From Flavobacterium psychrophilum (GTDB lineage Bacteria > Bacteroidota > Bacteroidia > Flavobacteriales > Flavobacteriaceae), in the NCBI GenBank assembly GCA_945872245.1, contig CAMBZB010000045.1:1-11665 (forward strand): DNA of 11,665 nt, written 5' to 3'. The notes under the pieces are model-generated. The model saw only the letters and a program-made list of their open reading frames with translations, searched no databases and was not told where the DNA came from. Made by a program: the position numbers and the translations under genes. This document shows, one piece after another, positions 1 to 6,795 of this stretch; the first letter of the stretch is position 1, and the number at the start of each line of letters is the position of its first letter.

Positions 1-612
1 CCGATCGCCGGCACCACCCGAGACGTCATTGAAGAAACGCTCAACATCGAGGGCATCCTTTTTCGCTTGATCGATACAGCTGGCATCCGAGAAACGACCG
101 AAACCATAGAGGCCATGGGAATTGCGCGCAGCATGCAAAAAATAGAACAAGCACAAATCGTACTGTGTATGGCCGATGCCGAGGACACACAATCCTTGAC
201 AGATACCGAAAATTGGATTCAAAGTCTAAAGACACAATACCCCGATAAACAGTTGATTTTATTGGTCAATAAGTCCGATTTAAATCCAACAATCCACACA
301 ACAGGCTTTCTTGTAAGCGCCAAAAACGGCGAGGGAATTTCCGAACTAAAGGCACACTTAAGGCACTTGGTTTTGGGTCACTTCGACTTACAGAACGATA
401 CCATTGTGTCTAATGCACGCCACCACGAAGCCCTGGTTAAAACGGCTAATATCGTTGCATTGGCAAAGCAGGGACTCCAAGCAGGAACCAGTGGCGATTT
501 TATTGCCATGGACATTCGCCAAGCGATGTTTCATTTAGGCACGATTACAGGAGATATTTCAACCGATGATTTACTGGCTAATATTTTTAGTAAGTTTTGT
601 ATTGGGAAGTAA
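1..612 (+). CDS. mnmE: tRNA modification GTPase MnmE, C-terminal part (5' end outside window)
   Basis: MnmE (TrmE/ThdF) works with MnmG in the cytoplasm to modify the wobble uridine (cmnm5U/nm5U) of certain tRNAs, and needs GTP hydrolysis and potassium. The reading frame is open from base 1. It shows the G-domain switch motif A-G-T-T-R-D (G2), D-T-A-G-I-R-E-T (G3), N-K-S-D (G4) and a G5-like V-S-A-K, then the helical C-terminal domain ending in the invariant F-C-I-G-K, whose cysteine is conserved in the family. The P-loop and N-terminal formyl-THF-binding domain lie off the window. The last codons double as the attachment site of the island downstream; integration leaves the protein sequence and stop codon intact. 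The base composition is less AT-rich than the island cargo, as expected of a core gene. Confidence 0.97.
   Translation, partial: PIAGTTRDVIEETLNIEGILFRLIDTAGIRETTETIEAMGIARSMQKIEQAQIVLCMADAEDTQSLTDTENWIQSLKTQYPDKQLILLVNKSDLNPTIHTTGFLVSAKNGEGISELKAHLRHLVLGHFDLQNDTIVSNARHHEALVKTANIVALAKQGLQAGTSGDFIAMDIRQAMFHLGTITGDISTDDLLANIFSKFCIGK
597..612. other. attL of the island (direct repeat, left copy)
   Basis: The 16 bases TTGTATTGGGAAGTAA form the end of mnmE (part of the Phe codon, then Cys-Ile-Gly-Lys-stop) and recur exactly at 8931-8946. The repeat includes the stop codon, so insertion restores the gene end. The integrase gene starts 183 bp to the right, the usual position for an integrase next to its attachment site. 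Confidence 0.88.
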
Positions 613-691
613 GCCCCGCAAAACAGCACAAAATAGCACAAGCAATTTTCTTGTAAATCCAACAAAATCAACAGGTTAAGGGCTGTTCGTG

Positions 692-725
692 TTGAAAAGT
701 AAATTGTGTGTTTTTGTATCTTTTG
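692..725 (+). promoter_or_regulatory. Possible integrase promoter
   Basis: A TTG at 692-694 and the sequence TATCTTTTG at 717-725 resemble the Bacteroidota -33 (TTTG) and -7 (TAnnTTTG) elements, with a one-base departure in the -7 box and about 22 bases between them. The integrase start is 70 bases downstream, and the candidate integrase-binding repeats at 733-784 lie between, which would let integrase binding repress its own gene. This is a weak consensus match only. Confidence 0.3.
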
Positions 726-732
726 GATAACC

Positions 733-784
733 TTGTGGCACAAATCTGACACAGATGGGCACGTGTGCCACTCGTGTGCCACAA
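733..784. repeat. Clustered GTGTGCCA repeats at the left end, candidate integrase/Xis arm sites
   Basis: TTGTGGCACA (733-742) is the exact inverse of TGTGCCACAA (775-784). Between them, ACGTGTGCCA (761-770) and TCGTGTGCCA (772-781) are near-identical tandem copies 11 bp apart, and GGCAC/GTGCC forms a small palindrome at 758-769. The same 10-mer TCGTGTGCCA occurs as an inverted pair near the right end (8842-8851 and 8863-8872). Matching clusters at both ends of an island, next to the integrase gene, are what arm-type binding sites look like; binding itself is inferred. Confidence 0.6.
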
Positions 785-794
785 AATCGCTACA

Positions 795-1895
795 ATGAAC
801 GTAAGTATTAAAGAAAGAAAAATGGAAGGTGGGAAAACAGCCCTGTATTTACACACCTTTATCAATGGAAAAAGACAACGAAAATCGTTGGAACTGACAC
901 TCTACACCAACCCAGAAAACACGGAGCAACGCAGAGAGAACAAAATGACGCTTGAATTGGCAGAAAGAATGCGAGCGCAAGCCTTGATAACCCTACAAGA
1001 CAAGAAGGCAGGAATCAACCGAAAGGATCATAGTAAAGACAACTTCGTGTCCTATTTTGAAAAGAAAGGATTGGAGCGTTTTAATTCTTCGGGCAACTAT
1101 GGGAATTGGGATGGTAGTTTGAAACAATTCATCAAGTGTTTCGGAAAAATCGTTTCCATGGAAGAGGTAGATTTGGAACTTGTGCGCAAGTTCAAGAACT
1201 ATTTAGAGTTCGAAGCAAAGACCAGGCACGGAACACCTTTATCACAAAACAGCCGACACACTTATTTCAATAAATTCAAAGCATGCGTTGGTTTGGCTTT
1301 TAGAGAAAAAGTAATCAAAGAGAATATAGCCGATTACATTGATAGTTTCAAGCAAGGAGAAACACATCGCGAACATTTGACCTTTGAAGAATTGGAGAAA
1401 TTGGCAAAAACACCGTGTACGTATCCCAATTTAAAACATGCCTTTTTGTTCAGTTGTCTGACAGGAATGCGTTGGTCAGACATAAACACCTTGCACTGGA
1501 AGCAAATTCGCTATTCGGAAACCAATGGTTACGAAATTGTATTCAAGCAACAGAAAACGGGAGGACAAGAATACCTTCCTATCAATGATTCAGCATTTGA
1601 CTTATTGCCCGAACGAGGTTCCGAGAATGACAAGGTGTTTGTCGGAATAAAATACAGTGCCTATTTGAATGTTGTTTTATTTCGTTGGGTGGTGAGCGCA
1701 GGAATCACCAAGCACATCACATTTCATTGTGGCAGACATACGCATGCTGTCTTGTTGCTCACAAATGGAATTGACATATACACGGTTAGTAAATTGCTAG
1801 GCCATAAATCCATCACCACCACTCAAATTTATGCGCAAATCGTCGATAGCAAGAAGGTGGAAGCGGTAAATTCAATCCCAAAATTAAACCTGTAA
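795..1895 (+). CDS. Tyrosine site-specific recombinase (island integrase)
   Basis: This 366-residue phage-type integrase would catalyse integration and excision between attL and attR. The N-terminal stretch (about 1-80, I-K-E-R-K then Y-L-H-T-F-I-N-G-K-R) is the arm-binding domain typical of Bacteroidota integrases. It is followed by an alpha-helical SAM-like core-binding domain (about 85-185) and the catalytic domain. Visible catalytic residues are R226 (T-G-M-R-W-S-D), K254 (Q-Q-K-T-G), H311-x-x-R314, H337 (L-G-H-K-S) and the nucleophile Y346 (T-Q-I-Y-A). All are present, so the enzyme looks intact. I chose the ATG at 795 because family members begin M-N-V-S-I-K-E-R; an in-frame ATG at 765 would add ten residues translated from the repeat cluster. 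It lacks obvious features of an integron integrase. Confidence 0.94.
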   Translation: MNVSIKERKMEGGKTALYLHTFINGKRQRKSLELTLYTNPENTEQRRENKMTLELAERMRAQALITLQDKKAGINRKDHSKDNFVSYFEKKGLERFNSSGNYGNWDGSLKQFIKCFGKIVSMEEVDLELVRKFKNYLEFEAKTRHGTPLSQNSRHTYFNKFKACVGLAFREKVIKENIADYIDSFKQGETHREHLTFEELEKLAKTPCTYPNLKHAFLFSCLTGMRWSDINTLHWKQIRYSETNGYEIVFKQQKTGGQEYLPINDSAFDLLPERGSENDKVFVGIKYSAYLNVVLFRWVVSAGITKHITFHCGRHTHAVLLLTNGIDIYTVSKLLGHKSITTTQIYAQIVDSKKVEAVNSIPKLNL

Positions 1896-2045
1896 AATTT
1901 ATTATTGACAAACACTTGACAAAACAAACCCTTATTTTACCTAGAAAACAGCGTTAAAGTTGACAAGAATCTTGTAAATAATAAATATCTGAAAATCAAC
2001 TACATAGGCCGTTGTATATTGAAAAAAGTTTCGGAGATTTGCATT

Positions 2046-2393
2046 ATGTATAATAACAATTTTAACTCGAAACCAATTTGGCAGTTCTCCATAGGAGAGT
2101 TTGAAGCCCGTCTAAAAAAGACGGTTTCAACACTCATAGAACTGGCCGTGAAAAAGGCGTTTGAGGAGCGAGCAAGTGAAATTGCCGACACCTCCTCAGA
2201 CACCCTAGATTTAAAAAAGGCTTCCGAATTAACAGGATTGAGTTCTTCAACCATTTATTCGAAAGTCAGCAGATTTCAAATGCCCTCCTTAACGCGTGGG
2301 CGCCCCTTGCTATTTAGCAAGAAAGAATTAATGACTTGGTTAGCATCAGGTCGCCCAAAAAACTATTTAAATCTAAAAAACAAAAAATCATGA
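2046..2393 (+). CDS. Helix-turn-helix DNA-binding protein, excisionase-like (HTH_17/MerR-like)
   Basis: A 115-residue protein. The C-terminal half (about 57-110) has the winged-helix pattern of the excisionase/HTH_17 family: L-K-K-A-S-E-L-T-G-L-S-S-S-T-I-Y as the helix-turn-helix, then the R-G-R-P-L-L-F-S-K-K-E-L wing and a closing W-L helix. The N-terminal half is polar and helical, perhaps for dimerisation. Such proteins commonly sit behind the integrase of Bacteroidota islands and either direct excision or regulate cargo. I chose ATG 2046; a TTG at 2019 would add nine residues, but a GGAG at about 2033-2036 is well placed for 2046. Its stop overlaps the next start by 4 bp (ATGA), so the two genes are probably translationally coupled. 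Confidence 0.82.
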   Translation: MYNNNFNSKPIWQFSIGEFEARLKKTVSTLIELAVKKAFEERASEIADTSSDTLDLKKASELTGLSSSTIYSKVSRFQMPSLTRGRPLLFSKKELMTWLASGRPKNYLNLKNKKS

Positions 2394-2992
2394 TTTTAGA
2401 AACTTTAGTGATTGATCCGTTCAATCCATTTTTAAGATGTTGCCCTTATTGTGGTCGAAAATTTATTGCCGACCAAATGAGTAGGAAATTTTGTGTTGAA
2501 TTCAATGGTATTTTCAATTATTGCAAGGATCATTTCCACAAACCACGCATTCACGAAAAACTAATTTTGAGAAATCAAGTTGTAACCTTTCTGCAAGAAA
2601 GAGAAATCCCCGGGCCGGCAAACAATCACAAGGAGGTTCACGAAATGCTACATTGGTATTTGGAATGCGCTTTTGACAATGTATCTTCTGAATTTACAAT
2701 TGGCGGTGAGTTTATTAAACGCATAGACCTTTGCGTGAAAGAGAACAAAAAACAGGTTGGGATAGAGGTTAAACTTACCCGTGAATTGGAGGGCGACTAT
2801 TCACAACATTTCAATGGATTGTTGGGGCAACTGTCATACTATGAGATTATTTTTAAAAATAATCTTATTGTTACTTATGTCGGGGATTTATCGAATCGGA
2901 CAAGACCACACTTCGAGAAAGTAAGTTCAGCCCTCAAGGAACGCGGGATAATTGTCGTGAATATTCCTGAAAACTGGGAAGACCTCTACTGA
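2390..2992 (+). CDS. Zinc-finger protein with PD-(D/E)XK nuclease-like domain, function unknown
   Basis: A 200-residue protein not recognised as a named family. Residues 17-48 form a probable zinc-binding knuckle: C-C-P-Y-C-G-R (C18, C21), then K-F-C (C35) and N-Y-C-K-D-H (C45, H48), like the small treble-clef fingers in many mobile-element proteins. The C-terminal half resembles a PD-(D/E)XK nuclease core: E85 in a helix, R-I-D-L (D113), the G-I-E-V-K-L strand (E126, K128) and a following helix with G-Q-L-x-Y-Y. The spacing and motif order fit an active restriction-endonuclease fold. It overlaps the excisionase-like gene by 4 bp and ends before a strong terminator. It may process DNA during excision or transfer, or act in defence. 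The fold assignment is by motif only. Confidence 0.72.
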   Translation: MILETLVIDPFNPFLRCCPYCGRKFIADQMSRKFCVEFNGIFNYCKDHFHKPRIHEKLILRNQVVTFLQEREIPGPANNHKEVHEMLHWYLECAFDNVSSEFTIGGEFIKRIDLCVKENKKQVGIEVKLTRELEGDYSQHFNGLLGQLSYYEIIFKNNLIVTYVGDLSNRTRPHFEKVSSALKERGIIVVNIPENWEDLY

Positions 2993-3018
2993 TTCTCAAG
3001 GACACCCGATGAGGACAC

Positions 3019-3074
3019 AATAATCCCCGTGATGAACCGATTTGCTTCGAATATTCACGGGGATTATTATTTTC
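3019..3074 (+). terminator. Rho-independent terminator after the HTH/nuclease pair
   Basis: AATAATCCCCGTGA (3019-3032) pairs perfectly with TCACGGGGATTATT (3055-3068), a 14-bp stem with a 22-base loop, followed by a T-rich run (ATTTTCTT). The stem also starts with A/T pairs, so it could work on both strands. It separates the integrase-associated genes from the cassette region. Confidence 0.8.
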
Positions 3075-3150
3075 TTAAATAATGGGTTAATGAGTTGGGG
3101 TTATTATATTTAGGTTTTAAAGAATTGTTTGAACAAACGATTTTATCGCT

Positions 3151-3209
3151 TAGCCAACTTGTTTGAGCGGATATGCGCTAATTTACTGCGCTTATATACA
3201 AGTTATAGG
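3151..3209 (+). other. attC-like site 1 (left border of cassette 1)
   Basis: This is an imperfect palindrome of about 59 bases, the classical attC size. The left arm starts TAGCCAAC (3151-3158) and the right arm ends G^TTATAGG (3202-3209). The inner arms AACTTGT (3156-3162) and ACAAGTT (3198-3204) pair, and GCGC occurs on both sides of the loop (3175-3178, 3188-3191). As in a real array, the outer boxes pair only at the AAC/GTT core, because the right half belongs to the following cassette. The matching start of an upstream cassette (GTTGGCTA) was not found, so this copy is an orphan or marks a deletion. Confidence 0.6.
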
Positions 3210-3227
3210 ATATTTAAATAAAAAAAT

Positions 3228-3764
3228 ATGACATACATAATTTCATGTTCAGGTGATAAATCTTGTGTATCAAGAGAAAAAAACCAAAAAAGTTCAATTA
3301 ATGAATTACTTGTTTTTCCAAGCCTACTTCAGGCAAGAACTGAGCTAATTGAAAAACTAGGAATAAAATTGAATTGGTCTGAAACAATGCCCGCCTATGA
3401 ATTATATACAGGTAGGCTATACAAGAAAGTTCATCAAGAAAATTGGAAAAAACAAAAGACTGATGTAATAATAGTATCTGCATTGTTTGGATTATTAAAA
3501 CACGATGAATTAATCCCTTATTACAATGTTGTAATGACTGATAAAATACCTGGATCAGATGAAATAATCTCGACTTATTGGAGAAAACATAATCTTAACC
3601 AATATTTAAATAATAAAACTATTGTTGACCTTCTATTTAGCAAATACAGGAAAGCATTCAACAAAAAAGGTGACAACATTGGAGAAATTCCGAATGTTAT
3701 ATGGAGAGATAAATATGGCTCACACAAGGGCGAATGGCTAAATGAACAACTTAACAGATTTTAA
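3228..3764 (+). CDS. YaaA/DUF328-superfamily protein
   Basis: A 178-residue protein that I place in the YaaA (peroxide-stress/DNA-binding) superfamily by motifs: an N-terminal I-I-S-C-S-G-D-K strand-loop, P-A-Y-E-L-Y-T-G-R-L-Y (55-65), V-S-A-L-F-G-L-L (83-90), D-E-L-I-P-Y-Y-N-V-V-M (93-103) and T-Y-W-R-K (116-120). It is shorter than E. coli YaaA (about 258 residues). Family members have been linked to oxidative stress and DNA binding, and relatives occur beside DNA-modification and defence genes; the biochemical activity here is unknown. It is the first gene of cassette 1, starting 24 bp after the cassette border, and is coupled to a GIY-YIG gene, so the pair may act together. Confidence 0.7.
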   Translation: MTYIISCSGDKSCVSREKNQKSSINELLVFPSLLQARTELIEKLGIKLNWSETMPAYELYTGRLYKKVHQENWKKQKTDVIIVSALFGLLKHDELIPYYNVVMTDKIPGSDEIISTYWRKHNLNQYLNNKTIVDLLFSKYRKAFNKKGDNIGEIPNVIWRDKYGSHKGEWLNEQLNRF

Positions 3765-4266
3765 AATGCAAGAACTAATAATTAACATAATCGAAAATAA
3801 CCGAAATAAATCTTTTGAATTCAATTGCAACGAAAATAATCCAGTAATCCATTTAAAGGAACAAACTAACGCAGTGCCTGATAGTCCCGGACTATACTTG
3901 GTTTTTTCCAAAAGAAGAAACGAAGAATTCTGTGAGAATTGCGCTCATCTAAATTACCAAATAGAACTTGAATGGAACGAACTAGTATACTTTGGAAAAG
4001 CTGGAGGTGTTTTTGGAAGTGGAAAAGTAATAAGACAAGGACTAAAAGGAAGAATCAATAATGTGATTTCTGATAGAAGTAGAAATTTGAAGGATATTAG
4101 AAGAGCTTACTATTGGAATATTGTAATGAATGAGTTTGATTTTGAAAAATTCACAATTATTTATTTTGAGCACGAAAATCCACAGGATCTAGAAAATATT
4201 ATTTATAATTTCTTAGATGATGGAGACTATAAGTATCCATTATTAAATAAGAGGCGAGGACGATAA
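3742..4266 (+). CDS. GIY-YIG nuclease-fold protein
   Basis: A 174-residue protein with the GIY-YIG signature: G-L-Y (50-52), V-Y-F-G-K-A-G (82-88), the helix arginine in L-K-G-R-I (R104), a late acidic helix (E151 region) and a terminal P-L-L-N-K-R motif (166-171). The catalytic tyrosines, arginine and a candidate glutamate are all present, so single-strand cleavage activity is plausible. A C-x-x-C pair (C64, C67) sits in an insertion between the two motif strands and might bind metal. The start at 3742 overlaps the previous gene by 23 bp; ATG 3766, one base after that stop, is an equally possible start (166 residues) and would fit simple coupling. It ends just before attC-like site 2, as a cassette gene should. 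Confidence 0.78.
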   Translation: MNNLTDFKMQELIINIIENNRNKSFEFNCNENNPVIHLKEQTNAVPDSPGLYLVFSKRRNEEFCENCAHLNYQIELEWNELVYFGKAGGVFGSGKVIRQGLKGRINNVISDRSRNLKDIRRAYYWNIVMNEFDFEKFTIIYFEHENPQDLENIIYNFLDDGDYKYPLLNKRRGR

Positions 4267-4270
4267 ACAT

Positions 4271-4351
4271 CCTATAACAGCGTGCAAGCGCCATAACCCT
4301 GCCGCAGGCGCAACACAGGGTTACGATCGCCTGCACGCAAAACGTTGTGCG
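4271..4351 (+). other. attC-like site 2 (3' end of cassette 1)
   Basis: This is a long imperfect hairpin. The outer arms CCTATAAC (4271-4278) and GTTGTGCG (4344-4351) pair over six positions, with wobble, around the AAC/GTT core. Next GCGTGCAAGCG (4280-4290) pairs with CGCCTGCACGC (4328-4338), and the inner TAACCCTG (4294-4301) pairs exactly with CAGGGTTA (4316-4323). The arrangement (outer boxes, unpaired spacer, inner boxes, variable loop) is that of an attC site, with the expected crossover after G4344. The 5' arm matches the start of cassette 1 exactly. Confidence 0.65.
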
Positions 4352-4382
4352 TCAGTGTAAAAGCCCGTCCGCAAATTGCACA

Positions 4383-4424
4383 TTTGGTTTTTATCACACA
4401 CGAGCCAAAGCTCAAAAAACCAAA
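4383..4424. terminator. Nested hairpin, probable terminator at the start of cassette 2
   Basis: TTTGGTTTTT (4383-4392) pairs exactly with AAAAACCAAA (4415-4424), and inside the loop GAGC (4402-4405) pairs with GCTC (4410-4413). A run of six T follows at about 4431-4436. It would insulate the methyltransferase operon from cassette 1 transcription, and the outer stem is A/T-rich enough to act on both strands. The rest of the 4352-4499 leader shows no credible gene. Confidence 0.5.
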
Positions 4425-4474
4425 AGAGCCATTTTTTCCCATCCCACAATAATGGCAAATCAAAAATTTATTTC

Positions 4475-4482
4475 TATTTTTG
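4475..4482 (+). promoter_or_regulatory. Possible -7 box of the restriction-modification operon
   Basis: TATTTTTG fits the Bacteroidota -7 consensus TAnnTTTG exactly and lies 17 bases before the first start codon, which would give a very short leader. No convincing -33 element is seen at the right distance. The helix-turn-helix domain of the first gene product would be well placed to bind here and limit its own expression. Confidence 0.35.
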
Positions 4483-4499
4483 CCGTAAATTGACAAAAT

Positions 4500-5834
4500 A
4501 TGATGGGCGCGTTTGTTTCTATAGGAGATACTCTAAAGGAAATTAGAGAAAATAGAGGTTTCAACCTTCAAGACGTTGCTTTAAAAACAGATATAAATTA
4601 CACTGTGTTGAGTCGTATTGAAACAGGTAAAAGATTGCCGACTAAACCACAAGTGCAAACCTTAGCTAACTTTTACAACTACAGTGAACAAGACCTAATC
4701 AAATACTTAATTAGTGACAAAATTTTGTTCGAAATTCAAAATGAAGATTTAGGGTTAGAAGGGTTTTTACTTGCAGAGCAAAGAATTAAATATGGTTTAT
4801 CACTTTTTAATGACTATGAACATCTTGAAAAATTTGACCTACAAAGCAGACGTTACATTGGTAATAAAGCAAAATTGACCGATTGGATAATGGAAATCAT
4901 CCAAAGTGAAACAAAAGGAAACGACACGTTTATTGACATATTTTCAGGGACTGCAATTGTGGCAAGAGAAGCAATGAAAACCTATAAAAATGTTGTACTA
5001 AATGACATTTTGTTTTCCAACAATATTGTTTACAAAGCTTTTTTTGAGAACTCAAAATGGGATTCTAAAAAGATTGTGGACATTGTAAACGAATACAATA
5101 CTCTAGACCCACAAGAAATAAAAGAAAATTACTTTTCTAAAAACTTTGGTGGTAAATTTTACGAAAAAGAAGTTTCAAAATTGATAGGTCATATTCGTGA
5201 GGACATTGAAAGTAGAAAAAACGAATTGAGTGAAAAGGAATATGCCATACTATTAACATCGTTGATATACACCATCGATCGACTTGCTAACACGGTTGGC
5301 CATTTTGATGCATATATCAAAAAAACAATTGTAAAGCGACCTTTAAATTTTCGCTTAATCCAAACAGAAGATTTTGAAGGTGCAAAAATTTATCGAAAAG
5401 ATTCTAACCAATTGGTTAAGAGCTTAAAAGGTGACATTGCATATATTGACCCACCATACAATTCCCGACAGTACAGCCGTTTTTATCATATTTACGAAAA
5501 TCTTGTAAAGTGGGAAAAACCTAAACTTCACGGAGTTGCATTAAAACCAGATCCAGAAAATATGAGCAAATATTGTACGGTAAAAGCAAAAGACGCTTTT
5601 AAAGATTTGGTTGAAAATTTGGACGTTAAATATTTAGCGGTATCATACAACAACACCTACAAATCAAAAAGCAAATCATCAAAAAACAAAATTGAATACG
5701 ATGAAATAGTTGAGATTTTAAATGGAGTTGGAAAAACTAAAATTTTTGAGCAATCACACCAATACTTTAATGCCGGAAAAACCGAGTTTAACGACCATAA
5801 AGAATTTTTGTTCCTAACAAAAAAATATGACTAA
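4500..5834 (+). CDS. DNA adenine methyltransferase with N-terminal XRE-type HTH domain (type IIS modification subunit 1)
   Basis: A 444-residue fusion. Residues about 9-66 are a Cro/CI-type helix-turn-helix (T-L-K-E-I-R-E-N-R-G, then L-Q-D-V-A-L-K-T and L-S-R-I-E-T-G-K-R). From about 118 it is an N6-adenine methyltransferase: R-R-Y-I-G-N-K-A-K-L, the AdoMet-binding F-I-D-I-F-S-G-T (144-151), V-L-N-D-I (166-170) and catalytic D-P-P-Y-N (317-321), followed by R-Q-Y-x-R-F-Y-H. It would protect host DNA by methylating one strand of the recognition site. The fused HTH probably represses the operon, replacing a separate controller protein, as known for some type II methyltransferases. Two ATGs (4500, 4503) are possible starts. 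The stop overlaps the next start by 8 bp, so the genes are coupled. Confidence 0.88.
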   Translation: MMGAFVSIGDTLKEIRENRGFNLQDVALKTDINYTVLSRIETGKRLPTKPQVQTLANFYNYSEQDLIKYLISDKILFEIQNEDLGLEGFLLAEQRIKYGLSLFNDYEHLEKFDLQSRRYIGNKAKLTDWIMEIIQSETKGNDTFIDIFSGTAIVAREAMKTYKNVVLNDILFSNNIVYKAFFENSKWDSKKIVDIVNEYNTLDPQEIKENYFSKNFGGKFYEKEVSKLIGHIREDIESRKNELSEKEYAILLTSLIYTIDRLANTVGHFDAYIKKTIVKRPLNFRLIQTEDFEGAKIYRKDSNQLVKSLKGDIAYIDPPYNSRQYSRFYHIYENLVKWEKPKLHGVALKPDPENMSKYCTVKAKDAFKDLVENLDVKYLAVSYNNTYKSKSKSSKNKIEYDEIVEILNGVGKTKIFEQSHQYFNAGKTEFNDHKEFLFLTKKYD

Positions 5835-6792
5835 ACACAAAAATACATATCGATCGCCTTTATTTTATGTTGGGGATAAATATAAGCTTTTCCCAAAAAT
5901 CAGCAAATATTTCCCTAAAGAGGTAAACCGCTTTATTGAGCCATTTACAGGTGGTGGTTCGGTATTTTTGAACATAAACGCCAACGAATATTTATTGAAT
6001 GACATAGATTCCAATGTTATTGATATTCACAAATTTTTGATTGAACAGGCTAAAAATCCAAAAGCATTTTTTGATGACGTATTTGAAATAATTGAAAAAT
6101 ACGGTTTATCTCATTCATATATCAAAGACATTGTTCCGCAGGAATTAAAAGAGAAATGGGTAAAAACATATTACGCAAAATTTAACAAGCAAGGGTTTAA
6201 CCAACTAAAATTCGAGTACAATTCGAGTAATGAAAAAAGTGTTTTGCAACTTTATTTGTTGTTGATTTATGGCTTTAATCGTATGCTTCGATTTAATTCA
6301 AGAGGCGAATACAATTTGCCTGTCGGCAATGTTGATTTTAACAAAAATACTTTTACAGCATTAAATCATTATTTCGATTTAATTAAACAAAAGAATACCA
6401 CATTTTATAATCTAGATTTTATTGACTTCTTCGAACGAATAAAATTTCAAGAAGGTGATTTCATATATCTTGACCCACCATATTTAATTACATTCAGTGA
6501 ATATAACAAATTATGGAATGAAGAAATGGAAGAAAGATTACTTAAACTTCTTGAAACATTAGATAAACAAAATGTAAATTTTGCAATATCAAATGTGACG
6601 CACTATAAAGGGAAAATTAACACGCAGTTTTTGAATTGGTGTGAGAGGTATTACTCTTTTGATATAAAAAGTAATTACATCAGCTATCACGACAACTCTA
6701 ACAAAGAGTTTAAGGAAGTTTTAATAACAAATTACCAACCAAAAAAATCTATTTCTCAAAAAAGGAATAGAGAAACAGAAATCCACTCTTAA
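5827..6792 (+). CDS. D12-class (Dam-like) DNA adenine methyltransferase (type IIS modification subunit 2)
   Basis: A 321-residue N6-adenine methyltransferase of the Dam/DpnM class. It has the AdoMet motifs F-Y-V-G-D-K-Y-K-L (13-21) and F-I-E-P-F-T-G-G-G-S-V-F (36-47), L-N-D-I (57-60), the family segment R-F-N-S-R-G-E-Y-N-L-P-V-G (155-167) and catalytic D-P-P-Y (216-219). Length and motif order are normal for the class and nothing is missing. A second methyltransferase beside a type IIS endonuclease usually modifies the other strand of the asymmetric site. It overlaps the first methyltransferase by 8 bp and is followed 3 bp later by the endonuclease gene, so all three form one operon with modification before restriction. 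Confidence 0.92.
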   Translation: MTKHKNTYRSPLFYVGDKYKLFPKISKYFPKEVNRFIEPFTGGGSVFLNINANEYLLNDIDSNVIDIHKFLIEQAKNPKAFFDDVFEIIEKYGLSHSYIKDIVPQELKEKWVKTYYAKFNKQGFNQLKFEYNSSNEKSVLQLYLLLIYGFNRMLRFNSRGEYNLPVGNVDFNKNTFTALNHYFDLIKQKNTTFYNLDFIDFFERIKFQEGDFIYLDPPYLITFSEYNKLWNEEMEERLLKLLETLDKQNVNFAISNVTHYKGKINTQFLNWCERYYSFDIKSNYISYHDNSNKEFKEVLITNYQPKKSISQKRNRETEIHS

Positions 6793-6795
6793 ATT

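Larger units (their letters stand above)
3203..4344 (+). mobile_element. Integron-like gene cassette 1 (YaaA-like and GIY-YIG genes)
   Basis: The unit begins after G3202 with TTATAGGAT and ends at the G of GTT at 4344. Its first bases, with the flanking G, read GTTATAGGAT (3202-3211). These are the exact reverse complement of ATCCTATAAC (4269-4278), the 5' arm of the attC-like site at its own 3' end. That complementarity is what a circularised integron cassette requires and is hard to explain otherwise. Two genes in the sense of the attC fill it, with a short 24-bp leader, as in typical cassettes. No intI gene is in the window. Confidence 0.65.

Noticed and set aside
733..784. Repeated GTGTGCCA boxes considered as a CRISPR array
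   Set aside because: The units are about 10 bp, irregularly spaced and partly inverted, without spacers of constant length, and no cas gene is present.
531..865. Two overlapping minus-strand frames behind mnmE
   Set aside because: They cross the mnmE end, attL and the integrase start, and show no protein features; they are shadows.
795..1895. The island recombinase considered as an integron integrase
   Set aside because: It has the N-terminal arm-binding domain and layout of Bacteroidota island integrases and sits at an att site in mnmE; no IntI-specific insertion is recognisable between the catalytic arginine and the H-x-x-R motif.
3019..3068. The 14-bp perfect stem considered as another attC-like site
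   Set aside because: It lacks AAC/GTT core boxes and an unpaired spacer, is a single uninterrupted stem and is followed by T's, so a terminator is the simpler reading.
3202..4278. GTTATAGGAT/ATCCTATAAC considered as terminal inverted repeats of a transposon
   Set aside because: There is no transposase and no target duplication. Each copy is part of a larger palindrome with a GTT core, and the same relation holds for a second pair (4344-4352, 8651-8659), which fits cassettes better.
4272..4496. Minus-strand frame of 74 codons between the GIY-YIG and methyltransferase genes
   Set aside because: It lies across the attC-like hairpin and the nested terminator, has a C-x-x-C pair arising from palindromic sequence, and no family resemblance. 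The inverted repeats explain the open frame better.
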